A DNA stretch of 64,000 nt from Halorubellus salinus (lineage in GTDB: Archaea > Halobacteriota > Halobacteria > Halobacteriales > Natrialbaceae): positions 1 through 64,000 of the forward strand of contig NZ_JAJCVI010000006.1 of NCBI RefSeq assembly GCF_020567525.1. Direction: 5' to 3'. Each line of letters begins with the position of its first letter. Positions within the stretch are counted from its first letter, which is position 1. Below are positions 7,432-15,364 of the stretch, piece after piece. Below the pieces are notes generated by a model. That model saw only the letters and a list, made by a program, of their open reading frames with translations, was not told the origin of the DNA and did not search any database. The position numbers were made by a program, and so were the translations under genes.

Positions 7432-9729
7432 ATGGGTAACTGTATCATCTGCGGTACGTCCGTGGACGGGCACATCTGTCCGAGTCACGAGGAAGACGCC
7501 GTCTTCGAGTTCGAAGGCAGCAACCCCGAACAGCTCACGCCCGGTCGCTACTACGAAGGCACCGTCGACGGCTACGCCGAGTTCGGTGTGTTCGTCGACA
7601 TCGGCGACCACGTCACCGGCCTCCTGCATCGCAGCGAGCTCGACCGACGACTGGACTCCCTCGACTGGGAGCCCGGCGACACGGTGTACGTGCAGGTCAC
7701 GGACGTTCGCGACAACGGGAACGTCGACCTCGGCTGGTCGATCCGGCAACGCAAGCGCGAGTTCCGCGGTCACCTCGTGCAGACGCCCCAGGGCGACGAG
7801 CTCCCCGACGCGGACGACGAGGACGACGACCGCCCTTCTGAGGGTGCGTCGCGCTCGGGGAACACCGAGACGCGCACGCCCTCCACGGCGGACGCCGAGC
7901 CCGAACGGACGACCGAGTCCGACGCGCCGAGCGCGGGCGAAGCCGAGAACGACGATCAGGTGACGACCGACGCCGACCCGGACGCGGGCGCTGCCCCTGC
8001 GACGGAGCAGGACGAGGCAGACGAGGCGGCCGACGCGGACGGCGACGACGCGGACGACGCCGAGGCGGACGACGCCGAGCACGGTGACGACGCGGTCGCT
8101 GCCGAGGCCGACGCGGACGACGCCGAGGCGGACGACGCCGAGCACGGTGACGACGCGGTCGCTGCCGAGGCCGACGCGGACGACGAGGCCGACGAGGCCG
8201 ACGAGGCGAGCGAGGAGCTGTCGCGGACGACGCTCGAGGACGTCGCCGACGACGTCGGGCAGGTCGTCCGCGTCGAAGGCGAGGTCGTGAGCATCCGGCA
8301 GACCTCGGGGCCGACGGTGTTCGAGCTGCGCGACGAGACCGCGGTCATCGAGGCGGCGGCGTTCGAGTCCGCTGGCGTTCGTGCGTACCCCGACGTCGAG
8401 GTGGACGACGTGGTCCGCATCGACGGCGAGGTCGAACGTCACAACGGCGACCTCCAGATCGAGACGGAGGTCCTCGACGTTCTCGAAGGCGACGAGGCGG
8501 ACGCGGTCCGCACGCGCCTGGAGGACGCGCTCGCTGCGGAAGCCGACCCGGGCGAGGTCGACCTGCTCGCGGAGCACGAGTCCGTCGCCGCGGTCGGCGA
8601 CGAGATCCGTGACGTCGCGGCGACCATCCGGCAGGCCGTGTTCACCGGGCGACCGGTCGTCGTCAGGCACACGGCGACGGCGGACGGCTACGCCGCCGGT
8701 GCGGCCATCGAGCGCGCCGTCCTCCCGCTCGTCCGCGAGGAGCACGCGCGCGACGACGCCGAGTATCACTTCTTCGAGCGCCGCCCGCTCGACGACCCGT
8801 TCTACGGGATGGACGCGGCGACGGACGACGTCACCGAGATGCTCTCGGACCGCGAGCGTCACGGCGAGCAGTTCCCGCTCGTCGTCCTCGCGGACGCCGG
8901 CTCCACCGCGGAGTCCGAGGAGGGCTACGAGTTCCTCGACGTCTACGACGTGGAGCGCGTCGCGGTTGACGCGACGACGCCCGACGAGGGCGTGCTCGAC
9001 GGGCTCGCGGCGTACGTGAACCCGCACACGGCGGGCGTCGAGGAGACCGTGACGACGACCGCGCTCGCCGCGAACGTCGCGGCGCACGTGAACGAGAGCG
9101 TCCGCGAGGACCTCGCACACCTGCCCGCGGTGAGTTACTGGGAGGACGCGCCCGAGGGGTACGTGGACCTCGCGCGGGACGCGGAGTACGACGTCACGGA
9201 CGTCACGGAGCTCCGGCAGGCGATCGCGCTGGAGGCGTTCTACCAGTCGTACAAGGACAAGCGCGAACTCGTGGACGACCTCCTGTTCGGTCGCCGCGAG
9301 GGGCTCTCGGGTCACGTCAGCGACCAGTTCCGCGAGAAGATGGAGAAGGAGGTCGAGACGGCGCGCCGGAACCTCACGGAGCGGACCGCGGAGGGCGTGA
9401 CGTTCGCGGTCGTGGACACGGACGCGTTCTCGCATCGGTTCGACTTCCCGCCGGAGGCGCTGCTCGTCGACGAACTCCATCGCGCGCTGCGCGACGAGTA
9501 CGACGAACCGGTCGTCACGGTCGGGATGGGCCGCGACGACATGCGGCTGCGGTCCCAGGAGTCCCTGGACGTTCGCCGGGTCGCCGAGCAAGCAGAGGGT
9601 GCGGCGCCCGAAGCCGGTATCGAGGTCGTCGGTGGCCGCGAAGGCCACCTCGAGTACCTCGCTGGCGAGCGCGACGCGGTCCTGAACGCGGTCGTCTCCG
9701 CCATCGCGAAGACGTTCAAGCCGGCCTGA
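7432..9729 (+). CDS. S1/OB-fold protein with a degenerate DHH (RecJ-like) domain
   Basis: The 765-aa protein starts with a small zinc-finger-like stretch (C4, C7, C16). An S1-type RNA/DNA-binding domain follows (about 38-108, GRYYEGTVDGYAEFGVFVDIG). A long acidic low-complexity linker (about 112-260) contains a perfect 21-residue tandem repeat. Next comes an OB fold (about 262-345, EGEVVSIRQTSGPTVFEL), then a DHH/RecJ-related region (about 385-760) ending in a DHHA1-like segment (VTVGMGRDDMRLRS). In place of the DHH triad the protein reads VDATTP, and motif I is HTATADG instead of H-x-DADG, so catalysis is doubtful. Related RecJ-family proteins take part in DNA repair and in the archaeal replisome. 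The ATG follows a weak TATA-like TTTTAG near 7401. Confidence 0.85.
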   Translation: MGNCIICGTSVDGHICPSHEEDAVFEFEGSNPEQLTPGRYYEGTVDGYAEFGVFVDIGDHVTGLLHRSELDRRLDSLDWEPGDTVYVQVTDVRDNGNVDLGWSIRQRKREFRGHLVQTPQGDELPDADDEDDDRPSEGASRSGNTETRTPSTADAEPERTTESDAPSAGEAENDDQVTTDADPDAGAAPATEQDEADEAADADGDDADDAEADDAEHGDDAVAAEADADDAEADDAEHGDDAVAAEADADDEADEADEASEELSRTTLEDVADDVGQVVRVEGEVVSIRQTSGPTVFELRDETAVIEAAAFESAGVRAYPDVEVDDVVRIDGEVERHNGDLQIETEVLDVLEGDEADAVRTRLEDALAAEADPGEVDLLAEHESVAAVGDEIRDVAATIRQAVFTGRPVVVRHTATADGYAAGAAIERAVLPLVREEHARDDAEYHFFERRPLDDPFYGMDAATDDVTEMLSDRERHGEQFPLVVLADAGSTAESEEGYEFLDVYDVERVAVDATTPDEGVLDGLAAYVNPHTAGVEETVTTTALAANVAAHVNESVREDLAHLPAVSYWEDAPEGYVDLARDAEYDVTDVTELRQAIALEAFYQSYKDKRELVDDLLFGRREGLSGHVSDQFREKMEKEVETARRNLTERTAEGVTFAVVDTDAFSHRFDFPPEALLVDELHRALRDEYDEPVVTVGMGRDDMRLRSQESLDVRRVAEQAEGAAPEAGIEVVGGREGHLEYLAGERDAVLNAVVSAIAKTFKPA
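8050..8175 (+). repeat. Two perfect 63-bp tandem copies inside the DHH-family gene
   Basis: Bases 8050-8112 and 8113-8175 are identical and encode two copies of a 21-residue acidic unit beginning ADDAEADDAEHGDD. A partial third copy follows. Being in frame, copy-number change would lengthen or shorten the linker without breaking the protein. Confidence 0.9.
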
Positions 9730-9829
9730 CGCGGGCTGCGGTCTGACTCGCGGCGGTGCCGTGAGACGGCCGTGGTATGGGCGTCGTGAAACGGAGTGGT
9801 TTTTGCGTGCGAACGACGTATCCTCCAGT

Positions 9830-10249
9830 ATGACTTTTCGAGCTGACGTGGCGCCGTCGACGCTCGGCGTGGAACTCACCGAGGACGGCGTCGTCGTCGA
9901 GTACCTCGACGGACGAACGGTGTTCTATCACGGGCCGCCGGAGAAGGCCGAGGGGTCGGTGCGGGCACCGCCGGGGAAGCTGACGCAGGTGCTCGTGACG
10001 GACCCGACGGAGACCGAGGGCGTCCTCGTGTACGTGAACGACCGGAACACCGCGGAGGACATCCTCGAGGATACCGGGGTAGGGCGCGTGATGCTGGAGA
10101 ACGACGAGGAAGAGGAGTTGTTCCCTGGTGTGACGGTGCGCGCGGAGGCGTACGCGGTCGAGGTGGAGGCCGACCCGGAGACCGCTCGGGGCCGCGTGTT
10201 CGTGTTCGCGGAGGACGAGATGAGTGAGCACGCGTACGAGATCGTTTGA
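9830..10249 (+). CDS. Conserved haloarchaeal protein (DUF5796-like)
   Basis: The 139-aa acidic protein begins MTFRADVAPSTLGVELTEDG. The ATG at 9830 is chosen over an in-frame start 23 codons upstream because the upstream residues look untranslated and a T-rich patch lies just before. The body alternates beta strands with Gly/Pro turns (YLDGRTVFYHGPPEK, VYVNDRNTAEDILEDTGVGRV) and has no transmembrane segment or cysteine cluster. I believe it belongs to the haloarchaeal family DUF5796, a name given from memory. Its stop overlaps the next gene's ATG as TGATG, so the two are translationally coupled. Confidence 0.75.
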   Translation: MTFRADVAPSTLGVELTEDGVVVEYLDGRTVFYHGPPEKAEGSVRAPPGKLTQVLVTDPTETEGVLVYVNDRNTAEDILEDTGVGRVMLENDEEEELFPGVTVRAEAYAVEVEADPETARGRVFVFAEDEMSEHAYEIV

Positions 10250-10500
10250 TGCCGCTCCGGAAGCAGTGGCGTGCGCTCGACCGGTCGGCGGTCGGCGCCG
10301 CACCCGACCGTCTCGGCGTGTACGAGCTCGGCGACGACGACGGTGTCGTCCTCGAGGTCGGCTGGGGCGTGCTCCCCGACGAGTTGAAGGACGCTTTATC
10401 GTACGGGCCGCGCGGTGCGACGCAGGTCCGCTGGAAGACCGCGCAGACGCGCGAGCAGGCCGAGGAGCTGGCGGCGGAGCACCGCGAGCGCGCGGACTGA
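10249..10500 (+). CDS. Small conserved protein, possibly a degenerate GIY-YIG fold
   Basis: The 83-aa protein starts at the ATG inside the TGATG junction with the preceding gene. The segment DRLGVYELGDDDGVVLEVGWG...LPDELKDALSYGP has the order of strands and helix seen in GIY-YIG domains (G-V-Y-E-L then a V-Y-I-G-like strand and an L-x-x-x-L helix), but the catalytic Tyr/Arg/Glu pattern is not intact. It is therefore at best a non-catalytic relative, and this relation is an inference. Partner and function are unknown. Confidence 0.65.
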   Translation: MPLRKQWRALDRSAVGAAPDRLGVYELGDDDGVVLEVGWGVLPDELKDALSYGPRGATQVRWKTAQTREQAEELAAEHRERAD

Positions 10501-10527
10501 CGGTCGTCGCGCTCGCGCCGAGGCGAG

Positions 10528-10662
10528 CTACTGGATGTAGGAGGGGTCCTCGGCGTCGCAGTTGGCCTCGTGCGCGTTCGCGTCCCCCTGGTCGTCGAAC
10601 ATGAGGCCGCAGGCGTCGCACTCGTACCACGTCTCGCCGTCGCGCTCTGTCTCGCTGACCAT
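10528..10662 (-). CDS. 44-aa zinc-finger microprotein (DUF7128-like)
   Basis: On the minus strand an ATG at 10662 opens a 44-aa frame, MVSETERDGETWYECDACG..., ending CDAEDPSYIQ. It carries C15 and C18 in a CxxC knuckle, then H31 and C35 in HEANC, giving one C2HC zinc site with spacing like a classical zinc finger. The same layout, including the terminal DPSYIQ, is familiar from a haloarchaeal family of small putative zinc-finger proteins, which I recall as DUF7128. It is convergent with the preceding pair and divergent from the Cdc48-type gene. Confidence 0.8.
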   Translation of the reverse strand: MVSETERDGETWYECDACGLMFDDQGDANAHEANCDAEDPSYIQ

Positions 10663-10781
10663 ACCTAGGGCGACAACGCCCTGCGACAAGTGGTTTGTCC
10701 CGCTCGAACCGCGCGTTCGGCCCGAGCGAGGGAGTGGTCCGTCCCGAGCGATTCAAGTCAATTCGGCGAGAAAAAAGCCCT

Positions 10782-12998
10782 ATGAGTACGGACGGCGACG
10801 ACGGCGTGAGGTTGACGGTGCGGGCGGCGGAGAAGCGCGACGCTGGCCGCGGCGTGGCGCGGCTCTCGGAGGCCGCGCGTCGAGAGCTCGGTATCTTGAG
10901 CGGCGACACGGTCGTCATCGAGGGGACGCACGTGACGGCGGCGAAGTTCTGGCCGGCGGACGCCGACCAGGACGAGGGCACCATCCGCATCGACGCGGAC
11001 ACGCGGACGAACGCCGGTGCGAAGGTCGGCGACCTGGTGACGGTGACCGCGCGCGAGGTCAACGACGCGCAGTCGGTGACGCTCGCCCCGCCGAGCTCGA
11101 TGGGGTCGGTGCCGTCGGGCGTCGTCGAGCGCGCGGTCCGCCGGGACCTCGACGGCCGGCCGGTGTCCGTCGGCGAGCACGTGCGACTGGAACGCATCAG
11201 TCAGTCGCCGTTCCACGTGGTCGAGACCGTCCCGGACGGCCCGGTTCGCGTCGAAGGCCACACGAACGTGAGCGTGCGGAACGAGGCGTTCGACGCCGAG
11301 AGCGACCCGACGCCCGGCGCGAGCGACCCGGACGGCGGCAGCCAGCGGGCGGCCTCGGGGAGCGCCGACGCCGCCGAGGACGCGGACGGCGACGAGGACC
11401 AGTCTGGCGTGACCTACGAGGACATCGGTGGCCTCGAGGAGGAGTTAGAGCGCGTGCGGGAGATGATAGAGCTCCCGCTGAGCGAACCAGAGCTGTTCCA
11501 GAAGCTGAACATCGACCCGCCGCGGGGCGTGCTGCTGTACGGCCCGCCGGGGACGGGGAAGACGCTCATCGCGAAGGCGGTCGCGAACGAGGTGAGCGCG
11601 GAGTTCCACACGGTCTCCGGGCCGGAGATCATGTCGAAGTACAAGGGCGAGTCGGAGGAGCGCGTCCGCGAGGTGTTCGAGAAGGCTCGCGAGACCGCGC
11701 CCTCCATCATCTTCTTCGACGAGATCGATTCGGTCGCGGGGAAGCGCGACGACGACGGGGACGTCGAGAATCGCGTCGTCGCCCAGCTCCTCTCGCTGAT
11801 GGACGGTCTGGAATCCCGCGGTGACGTGGTCGTCATCGGCGCGACGAATCGCGTGGGCGACATCGACCCGGCGCTCCGCCGGGGCGGTCGGTTCGACCGC
11901 GAGATCGAGATCGGCGTGCCGAGCGAGGCCGGGCGCCGGGAGATCCTCGACGTCCACACGCGCGGGATGCCCCTGAGCGACGACGTGGACCTGGACACGT
12001 TGGCGTCGCGGACGCACGGGTTCGTGGGCGCGGACCTGGACGTGCTCGTGAGCGAGGCGGCGATGCACGCCATCCGGAACCGGCCCGCGGAGGGCGAGGC
12101 GCGGAAGGCGTGGAGCGACGACCCGAGCGTCGCACGCGCGAACTTCGAGGGGGCGATGGCGGAGGTGGAGCCGTCGGCGATGCGCGAGTACGTCGCCGAG
12201 CAGCCGAACGTGACGTTCGCGGACGTCGGCGGGCTGTCGACGGCCAAGCAGACGCTAGAGGAGGCCGTGGAGTGGCCGCTGTCCTACGGGCCGCTGTTCG
12301 AGGCGGCGAACACGAGTCCGCCGTCGGGCGTGCTCCTCTACGGGCCGCCGGGCACCGGAAAGACGCTGCTCGCGCGCGCGCTCGCCGGGGAGAGCGGCGT
12401 GAACTTCATCGAGGTGAAGGGCCCCGAGTTGCTCGACCGCTACGTCGGCGAGTCCGAGAAGGCGGTCCGCGAGCTCTTCCATCGGGCGCGACAGGCCGCG
12501 CCCTCGATCGTGTTCCTCGACGAGATAGACTCGGTCGCGAAGTCCCGCGAGGGCGGTGGTGGTGGCGGCGGTGACGACGTCACGGACCGCGTCGTTTCCC
12601 AGCTCCTGACCGAACTGGATGGGCTCGCGGACAACCCGAACCTGGTCGTGGTCGCGGCGACGAACCGCAAGGAGGCCATCGACCGCGCGCTCCTCCGACC
12701 GGGTCGCCTCGACACGCACATCGAGGTCCCCGAGCCCGACGAGGCGGGTCGCAGGGAGATCCTGAAGGTCGTCGCGAAGGGCCGCCCGCTCGCCGACGAC
12801 GTCGACCTGGACGCGCTCGCCGCCGACCTCGAGGGGTACTCGGGCGCGGAACTGGACGCGCTCGTCCGGGACGCGTCGATGCGCGCCATCCGCGAGATAG
12901 CCGAGGGCCGACCGCCCGAGGAAGCCAACGAGATGGGCGACGAACTCGAGATCACGGTCGCGCACTTCCAGGCGGCACGCGAACGCATCCAGCAGTAG
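10782..12998 (+). CDS. Cdc48/VAT-family double AAA+ ATPase
   Basis: The 738-aa protein is an archaeal p97/VAT-type unfoldase, an ATP-driven hexamer that feeds proteins to the proteasome. It has a Cdc48 N-domain (about 1-180, double-psi barrel with [10 protein letters not shown]), an acidic linker, and AAA domain 1 (about 205-435) with GPPGTGKT and [12 protein letters not shown] domain 2 (about 465-735) has a second GPPGTGKT and [16 protein letters not shown] loop follows the second Walker B. The C-terminal hydrophobic-tyrosine proteasome-docking motif is not obvious; the end is AARERIQQ. The ATG at 10782 is preferred over upstream in-frame codons because the N-domain begins there. Haloarchaea encode several paralogues. 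Confidence 0.93.
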   Translation: MSTDGDDGVRLTVRAAEKRDAGRGVARLSEAARRELGILSGDTVVIEGTHVTAAKFWPADADQDEGTIRIDADTRTNAGAKVGDLVTVTAREVNDAQSVTLAPPSSMGSVPSGVVERAVRRDLDGRPVSVGEHVRLERISQSPFHVVETVPDGPVRVEGHTNVSVRNEAFDAESDPTPGASDPDGGSQRAASGSADAAEDADGDEDQSGVTYEDIGGLEEELERVREMIELPLSEPELFQKLNIDPPRGVLLYGPPGTGKTLIAKAVANEVSAEFHTVSGPEIMSKYKGESEERVREVFEKARETAPSIIFFDEIDSVAGKRDDDGDVENRVVAQLLSLMDGLESRGDVVVIGATNRVGDIDPALRRGGRFDREIEIGVPSEAGRREILDVHTRGMPLSDDVDLDTLASRTHGFVGADLDVLVSEAAMHAIRNRPAEGEARKAWSDDPSVARANFEGAMAEVEPSAMREYVAEQPNVTFADVGGLSTAKQTLEEAVEWPLSYGPLFEAANTSPPSGVLLYGPPGTGKTLLARALAGESGVNFIEVKGPELLDRYVGESEKAVRELFHRARQAAPSIVFLDEIDSVAKSREGGGGGGGDDVTDRVVSQLLTELDGLADNPNLVVVAATNRKEAIDRALLRPGRLDTHIEVPEPDEAGRREILKVVAKGRPLADDVDLDALAADLEGYSGAELDALVRDASMRAIREIAEGRPPEEANEMGDELEITVAHFQAARERIQQ

Positions 12999-13203
12999 CG
13001 TCCACGGGACGGGGTGAACAGTTTCGGTCGTCCTCGACGCGGGGACCGGAGGCCTCTTGTACCGACGCCGTGGACTAGGAGACGACGGCACGGCCGCTCG
13101 GTGAAATGCCCGCGTGCATTTGACACGCAACGCTACAAGACCCGACTGGCCTACCCCGTCGATTCTACGACGGTGAGCGACGGCGCTCGCACGTGGTACG
13201 GCA

Positions 13204-13887
13204 CTACTGGCTCGCTGTGTCGTCGGTGGACGTCGCGGCGGTGTCGCGAGCGAGGAGGGTGCGGCCGGCGACGCTCCGGTCGCCCTCGTCGACGAGCACG
13301 TGCGTCTCGTCGAACCGCGGCGGGAGGAGGACGTCGACGCGCGAGCTGAACGCGATGTGCCCGAAGCGCTGGCCGGCGACGAGTTCGTCGCCGGCGTCGA
13401 CGTAACTGTGACAGCGGCGGGCGACGGTGCCCGCGATCTGCGTGATGCGGTACGCTTGCTCGTCGTCCGCGTCGTCTGCGGTCGATTCGCTGAGGTCGAC
13501 GTGCAGGCGTTCGTTGCGTTCGGCTTCCTTGGTGAACGCGGGCATGTGGCCGCCGGGGACGTGCTCGACGCGTTCGACGGTGCCGGGGAGCGGCGCGCGG
13601 TTCACGTGGACGTCGGTGACGTTCATGAACACGCCGACGCGCACGCGCTCCCGGCCGTCGTCGTCGGTCTCGGTTCGGACGACCGACACCGTGCCGTCCG
13701 CGGCCGCGAGCGCGGCGTCGCGGGCCGCGCCCGCCGAGGGGACGCGTTCGGGGTCACGGAAGAACGCGAGGACGAACCCAGCGAGTGCCAGCGCGACGAG
13801 ACTCGCTGGCGGGAACACGACGAGGAAGACGAGCGCGAGCACAGCAGGGACGGCCGCATAGTCGTAGGCACCGGGCGCGAGTCGCAT
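13204..13887 (-). CDS. psd: Phosphatidylserine decarboxylase-type proenzyme
   Basis: The 227-aa membrane-associated protein begins MRLAPGAYDYAAVPAVL, with two hydrophobic segments (about 11-45). It then has the short-form decarboxylase core: an FMNVTDVHVNRAPLPG signature (about 105-120), GTVARRCHSYV, and the C-terminal processing site. In Halobacteria the product is archaetidylethanolamine or phosphatidylethanolamine made from a serine phospholipid. The self-cleavage site normally reads Gly-Ser followed by R-x-D; here it reads HIAFSSRVDVLLPP, Ser-Ser. Ser-Ser is still chemically able to yield a pyruvoyl group. A start seven codons further upstream is also open. Confidence 0.85.
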   Translation of the reverse strand: MRLAPGAYDYAAVPAVLALVFLVVFPPASLVALALAGFVLAFFRDPERVPSAGAARDAALAAADGTVSVVRTETDDDGRERVRVGVFMNVTDVHVNRAPLPGTVERVEHVPGGHMPAFTKEAERNERLHVDLSESTADDADDEQAYRITQIAGTVARRCHSYVDAGDELVAGQRFGHIAFSSRVDVLLPPRFDETHVLVDEGDRSVAGRTLLARDTAATSTDDTASQ

Positions 13888-14092
13888 ACTCGAACGGCCG
13901 GACGGCATCCGGGAAGGCGTTTCGGTCGGGCGACCAGACCGGCTGCCCCTGTTGAACCAGTAGACGAGCGGCCGAGAGCAGGACCAGGCCTCGCACCGCC
14001 GGGCAACGTCCCTGATGGCCGCGATGTAGGGCGACGGGAATCGCCCCGGGGATTATATCCGACGACCGTGAGACCTAGCCGAATACAACAAG

Positions 14093-15337
14093 ATGGTGTC
14101 AGTGCTAGCCGTCGCGGGTATCCTCGTCGCGGTGTTCGTCGGGTTCAACATCGGTGGGTCGTCGACGGGCGTGGCGTTCGGGCCGGCAGTCGGGTCGCGC
14201 CTCGTCCGGAAGGCGACCGCGGCGACGCTGTTCGTCGGGTTCGGGTTCCTCGGCGCGTGGACGGTCGGCCGGAACGTCATCGCGACGATGAGCAGCAGTA
14301 TCGTCCCGGCAGCCCAGTTCACGCCGGTCGCGAGCGTCGCCGTCCTGTTCTTCACTGGGCTCTCGCTCCTCGTCTCGAACCTCTACGGGGTGCCGGCGTC
14401 GACGTCGATGACGGCCGTCGGCGCCATCGTCGGCCTCGGGCTCGCGTCGGACACGCTCAATCAGGCGTTGATGTTCGTCATCGTCTCGGCGTGGATCGTC
14501 GCGCCCCTGATTAGTTTCGCCATCGGGCTCGTCGTCGGACGCTACCTCTACCCGTACCTCGACCGGTACGTCGCGTTCACGAAGTTCGACCTGCACTTCA
14601 TCCAGCTCGACCGCTCGGGGCGGATTCCACGCCCCCACTTCAATCGGAACGCGTCGGCCCAGGACGTCGTCGGCTCGCTTTCAGTGGTCGTCATCGGCTG
14701 CTACATGGCGTTCTCCGCCGGAGCGTCGAACGCCGCGAACGCCGTCGCGCCGCTCGTCGGCGAAGGCGGCACCCTCACCGTCGACCAGGGCGTGCTGCTC
14801 GCGGTGGCGGCGTTCGGACTGGGGAGTTTCACCATCGCGCGTCGCACCCTGGAGACGGTCGGCGACGACATCACGGAACTCCCGATCCTCGCGTCGCTCA
14901 TCGTGTCCGTCGTCGGCGGGACCGTCATCACGATCCTCTCCTACGCCGGGATTCCCGCGAGTCTCGCGGTGAGTACGACGTCGACGATCATCGGCCTCGG
15001 CTGGGGTCGCGCGAGCCGGGCGGCGACGCTCGCGGAGCTGGCGACCCCGAAGCCCGACCGGAAGAATCTGGACGTTGCGACGGGTGCGCTCGTCACCTCG
15101 CGCGTCGAGGAGGCGCCCGCGAGTCCGACCATCGGAGACATCGCGCGACACGAGGAGCCGCCGGAGACGCCCGACGAGGTACCCGACGTCCCCGAGGTCG
15201 GCTCCGAGGGGCCGGCGGAGCTCGACGAGAAGAGCCTCTTCGACCCGTCGGCGGCCAAGCGCATCGTGACGATGTGGGTGTTGACGCCGTCGATGGCGGT
15301 CGTCGCCTCCTATCCGGTGTTCGAGTACCTGCTGTGA
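14093..15337 (+). CDS. pitA: PiT-family inorganic phosphate transporter
   Basis: The 414-aa integral membrane protein has about 10 transmembrane helices arranged as two inverted halves, each with a PiT signature: FNIGGSSTGVAFGPAVGSRLV near residue 18 and FSAGASNAANAVAPLVGEGG near 200. The family imports phosphate with a cation. A hydrophilic loop of roughly 90 residues (about 300-390) rich in Glu and Pro precedes the last helix. A TATA-like TTATAT at 14053-14058 lies about 37 bp upstream. The substrate is inferred from family. No phoU-like gene is adjacent. Confidence 0.9.
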   Translation: MVSVLAVAGILVAVFVGFNIGGSSTGVAFGPAVGSRLVRKATAATLFVGFGFLGAWTVGRNVIATMSSSIVPAAQFTPVASVAVLFFTGLSLLVSNLYGVPASTSMTAVGAIVGLGLASDTLNQALMFVIVSAWIVAPLISFAIGLVVGRYLYPYLDRYVAFTKFDLHFIQLDRSGRIPRPHFNRNASAQDVVGSLSVVVIGCYMAFSAGASNAANAVAPLVGEGGTLTVDQGVLLAVAAFGLGSFTIARRTLETVGDDITELPILASLIVSVVGGTVITILSYAGIPASLAVSTTSTIIGLGWGRASRAATLAELATPKPDRKNLDVATGALVTSRVEEAPASPTIGDIARHEEPPETPDEVPDVPEVGSEGPAELDEKSLFDPSAAKRIVTMWVLTPSMAVVASYPVFEYLL

Positions 15338-15364
15338 GCGCCGTTCGGCCGGGTCGATAGGGCG

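Noticed and set aside
7420-9879. 819-codon minus-strand frame opposite the S1/OB/DHH gene
   Set aside because: Highly biased Val/Arg composition with a mirror of the acidic repeat. The plus-strand protein has clear domains.
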